NCBI RefSeq assembly: GCF_900113055.1
Contig: NZ_FONZ01000002.1
Location: 372,001 to 436,000, forward strand
Direction of reading: 5' to 3'
Length of the DNA: 64,000 nt
Origin: Flavimobilis marinus
GTDB taxonomy: Bacteria > Actinomycetota > Actinomycetes > Actinomycetales > Cellulomonadaceae
Shown: one piece after another, positions 14,895 through 23,963 of the stretch
How positions within the stretch are numbered: position 1 is the stretch's first letter
Layout: the number at the start of each line of letters is the position of its first letter
Position numbers and translations under genes: made by a program
The notes under the pieces: generated by a model
Told to the model about the DNA's origin: nothing
The model's input: only the letters and a program-made list of their open reading frames with translations
The model's database searches: none

Positions 14895-15563
14895 ATGAAC
14901 CAGACGTCGTGGGAGCTGTTCACCAGCTCCCTGTGGCCGATCGTGGAGGGCGCGATCCGCGGGACCATCCCGCTGACGCTCGCATCCTTCGCGATCGGCC
15001 TCGTCCTCGCCCTGGCGCTCGCTCTCATGCGGATCTCGGGCCGGTGGTGGCTCTCGGGGCCGGCGCGCGCGTACATCTCCGTGGTGCGTGGCACGCCGCT
15101 GCTCGTCCAGCTGTTCGTGATCTTCTACGGGCTGCCGACGATCGGCATCGTGCTCGACCCGTGGCCCAGCGCGATCGCCGCGTTCTCGATCAACGTCGGC
15201 GGCTACGCGGCCGAGGTGATCCGCGCGGCCATCCTGTCGGTGCCCAAGGGCCAGTGGGAGGCGGCCTACATGATCGGCATGCCGCGCTCGGTCGCTCTCC
15301 GGCGAATCATCCTCCCGCAGGCCGCGCGCGTCTCGGTCCCCCCGCTGTCGAACACGTTCATCAGCCTGGTCAAGGACACCTCGCTCGCCTCGCTCATCCT
15401 GGTCACCGAGGCGTTCCGCAAGGCCCAGGAGATCGCCTCGTCCACGAACGAGTTCATGCTCCTCTACGTCGAGGCCGCTGCCGTCTACTGGGTGATCTGC
15501 CTCGCGCTGTCCGCCGCTCAGGGCTCGATCGAGAAGAAGCTGGACCGCTATGTCGCCCACTGA
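14895..15563 (+). CDS. amino-acid ABC transporter permease (cystine system)
   Basis: 222-residue HisM/ArtQ-type permease. N-terminal TM segments are followed by ISVVRGTPLLVQLFVIFYGLP (about 57-77), the family signature, and by the EAA loop EAAYMIGMPRSVALRRIILPQAAR (about 115-140) that docks on the ATPase. It would form a homodimeric channel with the next gene's ATPase. It starts 16 bases after the binding-protein stop and its last 14 bases overlap the ATPase gene. Confidence 0.88.
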   Translation: MNQTSWELFTSSLWPIVEGAIRGTIPLTLASFAIGLVLALALALMRISGRWWLSGPARAYISVVRGTPLLVQLFVIFYGLPTIGIVLDPWPSAIAAFSINVGGYAAEVIRAAILSVPKGQWEAAYMIGMPRSVALRRIILPQAARVSVPPLSNTFISLVKDTSLASLILVTEAFRKAQEIASSTNEFMLLYVEAAAVYWVICLALSAAQGSIEKKLDRYVAH

Positions 15564-16353
15564 CCCGTCCCCCACCACGCCCCGCACGGCGCCTCCCGGC
15601 GGCCTCGTCCTCGAGGTCCGCGGGCTCGCGAAGAGCTTCGGCGACAACCAGGTCCTGCGCTCGGTCGACCTGTCCGTCCAGCGCGGCCAGGTCCTCGCGA
15701 TCATCGGCCCGTCCGGCTCCGGCAAGACCACCGCGCTGCGCTGCCTCAACGGCCTCGAGGTCGCCGACGGCGGGGTCATCACCGTGGGCGACGACCTCAC
15801 CCTGGACTTCGCCTCGGGACCGTCCAAGCGCCAGCTCGCGGCCCTGCGGGACCGCTCGGCGATGGTGTTCCAGCACTACAACCTGTTCCCCCACAAGACG
15901 GTCCTCGAGAACATCATGGAGGGGCCCGTCGTCGTGCAGCGCCGGAAGCCCGCGGAGGTGCGCGCCGAGGCGGAGGCTCTGCTCGCGCGCGTCGGCCTCG
16001 CGGACAAGCGCGACGCCTTTCCCTTCGAGCTCTCGGGCGGCCAGCAGCAGCGCGTCGGCATCGTCCGCGCGCTGGCGCTGCGGCCCGAGGTGCTGCTGTT
16101 CGACGAGCCGACGTCGGCACTCGACCCGGAGCTCGTCGGCGACGTCCTCGGGCTCATGAAGGAGCTCGCGCTCGAGGGCTGGACGATGGTGGTCGTCACC
16201 CACGAGCTGCAGTTCGCCCGCGAGGTCGCCCACGAGGTCGCGTTCGTCGACGGCGGCACGATCGTCGAGCGCGGCGCGCCCGAGCAGGTGCTGCGCAACC
16301 CCACCCACGAGCGCACGCAGCAGTTCCTCCGCCGGCTCCTGCACCCGTTCTGA
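15550..16353 (+). CDS. amino-acid ABC transporter ATP-binding protein (cystine system)
   Basis: 267 residues. Walker A GPSGSGKTT (53-61), Q-loop in MVFQHYNLFPHKT, signature LSGGQQQR, Walker B LLFDEPTSALDPE, and H-loop VVTHEL. It is the GlnQ/HisP class that energises uptake of polar amino acids. A slightly long, Pro/Thr-rich N-terminus precedes the domain. It overlaps the permease gene by 14 bases and is the last gene of the operon. Confidence 0.9.
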   Translation: MSPTDPSPTTPRTAPPGGLVLEVRGLAKSFGDNQVLRSVDLSVQRGQVLAIIGPSGSGKTTALRCLNGLEVADGGVITVGDDLTLDFASGPSKRQLAALRDRSAMVFQHYNLFPHKTVLENIMEGPVVVQRRKPAEVRAEAEALLARVGLADKRDAFPFELSGGQQQRVGIVRALALRPEVLLFDEPTSALDPELVGDVLGLMKELALEGWTMVVVTHELQFAREVAHEVAFVDGGTIVERGAPEQVLRNPTHERTQQFLRRLLHPF

Positions 16354-16436
16354 CGCTGCGCGCGCCGCGCTGGCGACCTGACGTCCGGGCTGGAGCTGGC
16401 CGGCGGCTGCCGACTGAGGCTGCTGGCGGCGCGCCG

Positions 16437-16808
16437 TCAGTCGGCCACCGCGTCCCGTCGGATCACGCGCGGCTCCAGCTCGGAGGGCAGCGGTGCGCTC
16501 CCCGGCCCGCCGGCTCGGAGCCACGACGCGAGGGCGGCCGTCTGCGCGTCGCCGGCCAGCTGCTCGAACCACACCGGCGCAGCCCCGGCGTCACGCCGGC
16601 ACGAGGTCGGGCGCGCCACGACGACGTCGCCGCGCTCGCACTCGTCGAGGCACTCGACGAGCGTCAAGCGCGCCACCCCCTCGGCCTCGAGCTGCCGGAG
16701 CCGGCCCAGCTGTCCGTCCGGAGCGGTGTCGACGCCTTCGAGCGTCTCGCCGGCGCACAGCGAGCAGGCCGTCAGGCCGGGGACGGCGCGATCAGGTGTG
16801 AGGGTCAC
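16437..16808 (-). CDS. (2Fe-2S) ferredoxin-like / thioredoxin-fold metal protein
   Basis: About 123 residues. Cysteines occur as CSLC near the N-terminus and VECLDEC after a roughly 40-residue helix-strand segment (about residues 52-58). This spacing is typical of the small thioredoxin-fold 2Fe-2S ferredoxin-like proteins of actinobacteria, related to shethna-type ferredoxins and DUF1636. A cluster would need all four Cys; the redox partner is unknown. The start is taken at GTG 16808, because TACCCT lies 6 bases upstream, rather than at ATG 16835, which is upstream of that box. Confidence 0.6.
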   Translation of the reverse strand: MTLTPDRAVPGLTACSLCAGETLEGVDTAPDGQLGRLRQLEAEGVARLTLVECLDECERGDVVVARPTSCRRDAGAAPVWFEQLAGDAQTAALASWLRAGGPGSAPLPSELEPRVIRRDAVAD

Positions 16809-16814
16809 CGGTCG

Positions 16815-16820
16815 AGGGTA
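16815..16820 (-). promoter_or_regulatory. -10 box TACCCT of the ferredoxin-like gene
   Basis: TACCCT on the minus strand, 6 bases before GTG 16808; leaderless arrangement. Confidence 0.45.
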
Positions 16821-17004
16821 GGGGCGAGCACCCATCCCGCCCGAATGATGAGATCCAGGTCACAGTCGATTGCCGCATAATTCCGGGGGAAACGCGCTTG
16901 ACCGGCGCTCGTGACAAATCGGAAACACTCGAGGGGCATAGTCTCTCCGGCAACCCGGTGGGCAAAGGCGGCCACCTCGGACGACGACTGGACGGAGACT
17001 ACCG

Positions 17005-18408
17005 GTGCCCTCTGCCGTCAGTACGTGGAGACGAACAGCGCACGTCGCGGTCCTCCTTCTCGCGCTGCTCACCGCGCTGGCCCTGGGACACGGGACCGCG
17101 CACGCAGCCGAGACCTGTGACCCGGACGCCGAGACCGCGTGCCTCGGAGGAGCCTTGCGGACCTCGGCGGGCGAACCCGCGGACGGGGTGGTGCTCACGA
17201 TCACCGGCCCGGGCGAGCCGATCGAGGTGACGACCGGTGAGGACGGCCGCTGGAGCGTAGGCGTTGGCGAGAGCGGCGACTACACCGTCGAGCTCGACGT
17301 CGAGTCCCTGCCTGCTGGGGAGCAGCTGCGCGACCCCGCCGTCAACCCGCGGACGGTGACCGTCACGCTCGGCGCCAGCGCCGGCGTCCTGTTTCCGCTG
17401 GGCGGCGCCGTCGCCCCGCCGGCCGACGGCGCGACCAGCGAACCGAGCACCCCCGGCACGCCAGCGCCCGGCGGCGACGGCGAGGGTGACGTCGCGCCCG
17501 AGACGGCCTCGGCCGAGGGCGCGTCCACCGGGGACAGGGTCGCCCAGCTCGTCGTCAGCGGCCTGCTCTTCGGGCTGCTCCTCGCGCTCGCGTCCGTGGG
17601 CCTGTCCTTGATCTACGGGACCACGGGGCTGAGCAACTTCGCCCACGGCGAGCAGGTCACGCTGGGCGCCCTCATCGCCTACTTCCTCGTGCAGAGCGCG
17701 GGGGTTCCGCTCGTGCTCGCCGGCGCCCTCGCCGTGCTCGTCGGCCTCGCCTCGGGCTACCTGCAGGACCGCGCGCTGTGGGCCCCGCTGCGCAAGCGCA
17801 ACGTCGGGCTGACCCAGCAGATGATCGTCTCGATCGGTCTGGCGATGGCCCTGCAGTACACCTTCAACCTCCTCGCCGGTGGCGGCAGCCTCCGCATCGT
17901 CACCTCGACGCCGCGGATGGTCGAGCTCGGGCCCGTGCTCCTCACCGAGCAGTCCGCCGTGTCGATGCTGATCGCCGTCCTCACGCTCGGCGGGGTCGCG
18001 TACTTCCTCGTGGGCACCCGGACGGGACGCGCGGCCCGAGCGGTCGCCGACAACGCTGCCCTGGCCTCGGCGTCGGGCATCGACGTCGTCCGCATCGTCC
18101 GGCTCGTGTGGACCATGGGCGCCGGCCTCGCAGCCCTCGGCGGGGTCCTGATCGGCCTGTACTTCAGCGCCACGCGCTGGAACATGGGCACCGCGATCCT
18201 GCTGCTCATGTTCGCCGCCGTCACGCTCGGCGGCCTCGGCACCGCGTTCGGAGCACTCGCTGGCTCGATCGTGATCGGCCTCGTCGTCGAGCTGTCCACG
18301 CTCGTGCTGCCGAGCGACATGCGCTACGCCGCCGCCCTGCTCATTCTGATCGTCGTCCTGCTCGTGCGACCACAAGGCATTCTCGGCCGACCCGACCGGG
18401 TCGGCTGA
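17005..18408 (+). CDS. livH: branched-chain amino-acid ABC permease LivH with a secreted N-terminal domain
   Basis: 467 residues, much longer than a normal LivH (about 300). Residues 1-35 are a signal peptide (AHA|A). Residues about 47-132 form a beta-rich domain (GALRTSAGEPADGVVLTITG, then EDGRWSVGVGESGDYTVEL) resembling carboxypeptidase regulatory-like/Ig-like folds, followed by a Pro/Gly/Glu linker to about 176. The LivH permease occupies 177-467, with GLSLIYGTTGLSNFAHGEQVTLGA and the loop NAALASASGIDV. The extra domain would sit outside the membrane, perhaps contacting the binding protein or the wall. GGAG precedes the GTG start by 7 bases. First gene of livHMGF. Confidence 0.85.
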   Translation: MPSAVSTWRRTAHVAVLLLALLTALALGHGTAHAAETCDPDAETACLGGALRTSAGEPADGVVLTITGPGEPIEVTTGEDGRWSVGVGESGDYTVELDVESLPAGEQLRDPAVNPRTVTVTLGASAGVLFPLGGAVAPPADGATSEPSTPGTPAPGGDGEGDVAPETASAEGASTGDRVAQLVVSGLLFGLLLALASVGLSLIYGTTGLSNFAHGEQVTLGALIAYFLVQSAGVPLVLAGALAVLVGLASGYLQDRALWAPLRKRNVGLTQQMIVSIGLAMALQYTFNLLAGGGSLRIVTSTPRMVELGPVLLTEQSAVSMLIAVLTLGGVAYFLVGTRTGRAARAVADNAALASASGIDVVRIVRLVWTMGAGLAALGGVLIGLYFSATRWNMGTAILLLMFAAVTLGGLGTAFGALAGSIVIGLVVELSTLVLPSDMRYAAALLILIVVLLVRPQGILGRPDRVG

Positions 18409-18421
18409 GGGGAGGAACGTC

Positions 18422-19408
18422 ATGGACTGGTCACTGATCCTCACCAACGTCGCGGGCGAGCTGTTCGCCCCCACCACCGCAGCGTTCGCGCTCGCGGCCA
18501 TCGGTCTCAACGTGCACTTCGGGCTCACCGGCCTGCTCAACATGGGTCAGGCAGGCTTCATGCTGCTCGGCGCCTACGGCTTCGCGATCGCGACGATCGA
18601 GGGCTGGCCCCTGTGGGCCGCCGTCGGCGTCTCGATCGTGCTGGCGGTGATCTTCGCGACGATCCTCGGCATCCCGACGCTCAAGCTCCGGGGCGACTAC
18701 CTGGCGATCGTCACGATCGCCGCCGCGGAGATCGTCCGGCTCGTCGGCCGCTCGACCGCGCTGACCGACCTCACCGGTGCGTCCAACGGGCTGCTCGGCA
18801 ACTCCTTCAAGCACACATTCCAGGACGCCTCACCGTTCCCCGACGGTTCGTTCAGCCTCGGCCCGTTCACGTACGCGACCAACGCGTCGAACAGCTGGTG
18901 GCTGCGGATCGTCGGCTGGCTCCTCGTCGCCGCGATCGCCCTCGTCGTCTGGCGGCTCATGAAGAGCCCGTGGGGCCGGGTGCTCAAGGGCATCCGCGAG
19001 GACGAGGACGCCGTCCGCTCGCTCGGCAAGAACGTCTTCGCGTACAAGATGCAGGCGCTCGTGCTCGGCGGGACGCTCGGCGCGCTCGGTGGGATCGTGT
19101 ACGCGCTCCCCCGGGCCGTGCAACCGGACGCGATGGGCCGCACCACGACCTTCTACATCTGGACGATCCTGCTGCTCGGCGGTGCCGCCACGATCTTCGG
19201 ACCGATCCTCGGCTCGATGATCTTCTGGGCCGGGCTCATGCTGATCAAGTCCGTCATGCGAGCCACCGTTCCGGCAGACGTCATGAGCGTCGCGCAGATC
19301 GAGGCTTTCGGCTGGGTCATCGTCGGCGTCGTCCTGATGCTGCTGATCATCTTCCGACCACAAGGGATCCTCGGGGACAAGAAGGAGCTGGCGATCCATG
19401 CCCACTGA
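18422..19408 (+). CDS. livM: branched-chain amino-acid ABC permease LivM
   Basis: 328 residues with about 9 TM segments. It shows LTGLLNMGQAGFMLLGAYGF (about 32-51), the LivM signature IPTLKLRGDYLAIVTIAAAEI (about 79-99) and the coupling loop KGIREDEDAVRSLGKNVFAYKMQAL. It pairs with LivH to form the heteromeric channel. It starts 13 bases after livH behind GAGGGGAGG, and overlaps livG by 11 bases. Confidence 0.9.
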   Translation: MDWSLILTNVAGELFAPTTAAFALAAIGLNVHFGLTGLLNMGQAGFMLLGAYGFAIATIEGWPLWAAVGVSIVLAVIFATILGIPTLKLRGDYLAIVTIAAAEIVRLVGRSTALTDLTGASNGLLGNSFKHTFQDASPFPDGSFSLGPFTYATNASNSWWLRIVGWLLVAAIALVVWRLMKSPWGRVLKGIREDEDAVRSLGKNVFAYKMQALVLGGTLGALGGIVYALPRAVQPDAMGRTTTFYIWTILLLGGAATIFGPILGSMIFWAGLMLIKSVMRATVPADVMSVAQIEAFGWVIVGVVLMLLIIFRPQGILGDKKELAIHAH

Positions 19409-20290
19409 GCCCGCACCCACGACGCCGGCCGCACCGCGGACGGCCGTCCCCGACTTCAGCACGACCGCGCGCCAGCCCGGGGCAGCCAAGGCCGACCCGA
19501 TCCTCGTCGCCGACCAGGTGACCCGCAGCTTCGGCGGCGTCACCGCCGTGGACGTGGACCATCTCGAGGTCCCCCGGCACGCCATCACGGCGCTGATCGG
19601 GCCCAACGGCGCCGGCAAGACCACGTTCTTCAACCTGCTCACCGGTTTCGACCGGCCGAGCTCGGGGCACTGGACCTTCGACGAGCACCGGATCGAGCGC
19701 CACAGCGCGGCCCGGGTGGCGCGGGCCGGCATGGTCCGCACCTTCCAGCTCACCAAGGCGCTCAACCGGATGACGGTCCTCGAGAACATGCGCCTGGGTG
19801 CCCGCGACCAGCGCGGCGAGCTGTTCGGCTTCGCGCTCCTGCCGATGTTCTGGCGGTCGCGCGAGAAGGAGATCACCGAGCAGGCGATGACCCTGCTCGA
19901 GCGGTTCAAGCTGGACACCAAGGCCCACGAGTACGCGGGCAGCCTGTCCGGCGGCCAGCGCAAGCTGCTCGAGATGGCCCGCGCGCTCATGAGCGAGCCG
20001 ACCATGATCATGCTCGACGAGCCCATGGCCGGCGTGAACCCCGCGCTCACGCAGTCGCTGCTCGGGCACATCGCCCAGCTGCGTGACGACGGCATGACCG
20101 TCCTGTTCGTCGAGCACGACATGCACATGGTGCGGCACATCTCCGACTGGGTCGTCGTGATGGCCGAGGGGCGGATCGTCGCCGAGGGGCCGCCCACCAC
20201 CGTCATGCAGGACCCCGCCGTCGTCGACGCGTACCTCGGCGCCCACCAGAACACCGACCTGGGCGACGACGCGCTGCTCGAGGAGCACTC

Positions 20291-20294
<4 letters not shown>
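19398..20294 (+). CDS. livG: branched-chain amino-acid ABC ATP-binding protein LivG
   Basis: 298 residues. Walker A GPNGAGKTT, the LivG-type segment ARAGMVRTFQLTKALNRMTVLENM, signature LSGGQRKLLEMARALM, Walker B MIMLDEPMAGVNP, and VLFVEHDMHMV. The N-terminal 30 residues are Pro/Ala-rich and outside the domain. It overlaps livM by 11 bases and livF by 4 bases. Confidence 0.92.
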
Positions 20295-21118
<824 letters not shown>

Positions 21119-21124
21119 GCGGCG

Positions 21125-22366
21125 TCACCCCACGCGGCGCACCCGGACCAGACGCAGCACCACGCCGACGGCGAGCACGACGAGCCCGCCCACGACGGCC
21201 GCCCGCGGCAGCGACGCCATCAGCGCGACGCAGGTGAGCGCGCCGGCCACCTGGACGGCCCGCGGATATCGGCGTTCGCCCGGGCCCTGCGTGAATGCCG
21301 CGACGTTGGCCACGAGGTAGTAGAGCAGCACCCCGAACGACGAGAACCCGATCGCCCCGCGCAGGTCCACCGTCAGCACGAGCACGACGACGACGCCGGC
21401 CACGAGCAGCTCGGCCCGGTGCGGCACCGCGAACCGAGGGTGCACCGCGGCCAGGGCACCAGGCAGGTCCCGCTCGCGCGCCATCGCCAGGACCGTGCGC
21501 GCGACACCCGCCAGCAGCGCGAGCAGCGCACCCGCAGCGGCGACCGCCGCACCCACGCGGACCACGGCGCCGACCCACGACGACCCACCGAGGGACGCCA
21601 TGGCGGCGACCGGAGCGCTCGACGACGCGACGCCGTCGGCCCCGAGGGTGCCGAGCAGCGCGAGGCCCACGGCGACGTAGACCAGCAGCACGACCCCTAG
21701 GCCGATCACGATGGCCCGCGGGATCGTGCGCCGCGGGTCACGGACCTCCTCGCCGAGCGTCGCGATCCGCGCGTACCCGGCGAACGCGAAGAACATCAAC
21801 CCGGCGCCCTCGAGCACCCCGCCGAGCCCGGGCCAGGCACCGGGAACCTCGGCCCACCGCAGCTCGCCGTCACCGAGGCCGCTGCCGACGGCGACGACGA
21901 GGGAGATCAGCACGATCGCGACACCCCAGCGCGCGAGCCGCGCGGTCCGGTGCACCCCTCGGTATCCCGCCGCCGTGATCGCGACCACGACTCCGGCCGC
22001 AGCCAGCCGCGCCCAGCCCTCGGGCGCGACGTACGTCCCGAACGCCAGGGCCATCGCCGCGCACGAGGCGGTCTTGCCGACCACGAATCCCCAGCCTGCG
22101 AGGTAGCCCCACCACGGGCCGAGCTGGGCCCGGCCGTAGACGTAGACGCCGCCCGACGTCGGGTGGGCGACGGCGAGCTGCGCCGTGGACGTGGCGTTGG
22201 CCGCGGCGACCATGCCGGCCAGTGCGACGGCGAGGACCAGCCACCCGCCCGCAGCCGCGGCAGCCGGGCCGAAAGCGACAAACACGCCGGCCCCGAGCAT
22301 CGCGGCCAGCCCGATGCCCACGGCGTCCCCCGTGCCCAGCCGACGTGCGAGCGCGTCGTGGCTCAC
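21125..22366 (-). CDS. APC-superfamily amino-acid permease
   Basis: 413 residues with about 12 TM helices. The N-terminal motif RLGTGDAVGIGLAAMLGAGVFVAFGPAAAAAG (read from about residue 9) has the unwound TM1 glycines of APC transporters, and ASTAQLAVAHPTSGGVYVYGRAQLG follows. It imports or exchanges an amino acid or amine; the substrate is not predictable. The GTG start has GAGGGGG upstream. It lies between the liv operon and the liv binding-protein gene, separated from the latter by a terminator. Confidence 0.85.
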   Translation of the reverse strand: MSHDALARRLGTGDAVGIGLAAMLGAGVFVAFGPAAAAAGGWLVLAVALAGMVAAANATSTAQLAVAHPTSGGVYVYGRAQLGPWWGYLAGWGFVVGKTASCAAMALAFGTYVAPEGWARLAAAGVVVAITAAGYRGVHRTARLARWGVAIVLISLVVAVGSGLGDGELRWAEVPGAWPGLGGVLEGAGLMFFAFAGYARIATLGEEVRDPRRTIPRAIVIGLGVVLLVYVAVGLALLGTLGADGVASSSAPVAAMASLGGSSWVGAVVRVGAAVAAAGALLALLAGVARTVLAMARERDLPGALAAVHPRFAVPHRAELLVAGVVVVLVLTVDLRGAIGFSSFGVLLYYLVANVAAFTQGPGERRYPRAVQVAGALTCVALMASLPRAAVVGGLVVLAVGVVLRLVRVRRVG

Positions 22367-22406
22367 GGTTCCCCCTCGCTCGTGCGTCGTCCCGCGCGCA
22401 GCGCGG

Positions 22407-22441
22407 CGATGGCGGCCCCGGGAGACCCGGGACCGCCATCG
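22407..22441 (-). terminator. terminator downstream of the liv binding-protein gene
   Basis: 16-bp stem CGATGGCGGCCCCGGG / CCCGGGACCGCCATCG (one mismatch) with loop AGA, 20 bases past the binding-protein stop. Confidence 0.7.
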
Positions 22442-22461
22442 TCACACATGACTACAGAGCA

Positions 22462-23739
22462 TCAGCCGATCTCGCCGAACTCCCCGCGCTGGAAGGAGTT
22501 GTTGTTCTCGCCGTCGAACTTGTAGATGCCGATGTTCGCGGCGGACGGGTCGTTGGCGGCGTTGAACGGGCCCACGCCGGAGACGGCCTGGTAGTTGATC
22601 TCCTCGTCGCCCTCGAGCAGCTCGGCGCACTCGGCGAAGCCCGTGCACTCCGTCCCGCCCTCGGCGCCCGAGACGGCCGCCATGTTGGCCTGGATGGTCG
22701 CCCCGTCGGTCGCCCCGCCGCGGACCGCCGCGAGCGACGCGAGCATCGCCGCGTCGTACGACTCGGCTGCGTAGGAGAAGTCGTTCAGGTCAGGGTTCAC
22801 CTCGAGGAGACGGTCGCGGAACTCGTCGCTGGGGAACGCGCCGGGCAGGGTGCCCTGCGCGCCCTCGAGCGTGCCCGGGTCGAACTCGTCGCCGAAGTTC
22901 TGCAGGTTGCCGTCCACGAAGTACACCTTCGACATGTCGAAGCCCTGGTTGACGAGCTCCTGGACGATCAGCGGCGTCTGCGTCGTGAACGCGATGATCG
23001 CCACGGCGTCCGGGCTGCTCGACAGCGCGCTGCCGACGATCGAGGAGAAGTTCTGCTCGGTCGGGTCGAACTCCTCGCCCGGGTTGCCGTAGGACACGGT
23101 GCCACCGGCCTCTTCGACGACGCCCTTGACGACGTCCCGCAGCCCGGTGCCGTAGTCCTCGTTGAAGACGAGGATGCTGAGGTTCGCCGCGGCGTCGGAC
23201 AGGATCAGGTTGCCCAGGACGTCCCCCTGGACGGTGTCCGGCGGGGCGGTACGGAAGAAGAAGTCGCTGTACCCGGACAGCGTGGCCGAGGTGTTCGCGG
23301 GCGAGATCATCACCGTCTCGGAACCGACGACGTCGTCGATCACGTTGAGCGTCACCTGAGAGGACGCCGCGCCGATGATCGCCGAGGCCCCCTCGCTGAT
23401 GAGCTCCGTGACCGACTGTGTGGCGACCTGGGTGTTCTCGGCGTCCGAGGAGTCCTTGTGCGAGACCTCGACGTCGGCGCCGAGCACCCCGCCGGCCTCG
23501 TTGATCTCCTTGACGGCGAGGTCCACGCCTGCGATCTCGGGCGGACCGAGCTGGGAGAGCGAACCGGTGACCGGCAGGAGCGTCCCGAGCAGGAGGCTCT
23601 CGCCTGAGGCGCCGGTCGTGGCCGCGCCGGTCGCCGACGGCGTGGCGTCGCCGTCGCTGTCGGAGCCGCACGCCGTGAGCACGAGGCTCACGCTCGCGAG
23701 CAGCGCCAGGGAGCGGATGGTCGTTGTCCTGCGGTTCAT
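22462..23739 (-). CDS. livK: branched-chain amino-acid ABC substrate-binding lipoprotein
   Basis: 425 residues: lipoprotein signal with LTAC (Cys24), an Asp/Ala/Thr-rich linker, then a type I periplasmic-binding fold. It shows LLLGTLLPVTGSLSQLGPPEIAGVDLAVKEINEAGGVLG and IIGAASSQVTLNVID, typical of Leu/Ile/Val-binding proteins, with AESYDAAMLASLAA near the C-terminus. It is the evident partner of livHMGF, although transcribed from the other strand and separated by the APC gene, so it has its own promoter. SD AGGAGA lies about 6 bases before the ATG. Urea- or amide-binding proteins share the fold and are the alternative. Confidence 0.85.
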   Translation of the reverse strand: MNRRTTTIRSLALLASVSLVLTACGSDSDGDATPSATGAATTGASGESLLLGTLLPVTGSLSQLGPPEIAGVDLAVKEINEAGGVLGADVEVSHKDSSDAENTQVATQSVTELISEGASAIIGAASSQVTLNVIDDVVGSETVMISPANTSATLSGYSDFFFRTAPPDTVQGDVLGNLILSDAAANLSILVFNEDYGTGLRDVVKGVVEEAGGTVSYGNPGEEFDPTEQNFSSIVGSALSSSPDAVAIIAFTTQTPLIVQELVNQGFDMSKVYFVDGNLQNFGDEFDPGTLEGAQGTLPGAFPSDEFRDRLLEVNPDLNDFSYAAESYDAAMLASLAAVRGGATDGATIQANMAAVSGAEGGTECTGFAECAELLEGDEEINYQAVSGVGPFNAANDPSAANIGIYKFDGENNNSFQRGEFGEIG

Positions 23740-23963
23740 AAGCGTCTCCTACGTTGGCACGTGGGACCGGCGTCCGCTGGCGCGGGTGCCGGCGTCAGGC
23801 ATGCGGGCCAACCTACGCACCAGGTATGTCCGAGTTGTGTCGTGTTGTTAACTGGGTGTTAAGTCCGCGTCACGGTTGCGTCTCAAAGTAGGATGATTGG
23901 GACGCTGGCCACAACGCCGGGACTTATCACGCGCGCCGGGCGCACCCATGGCATCGTTGGCCC

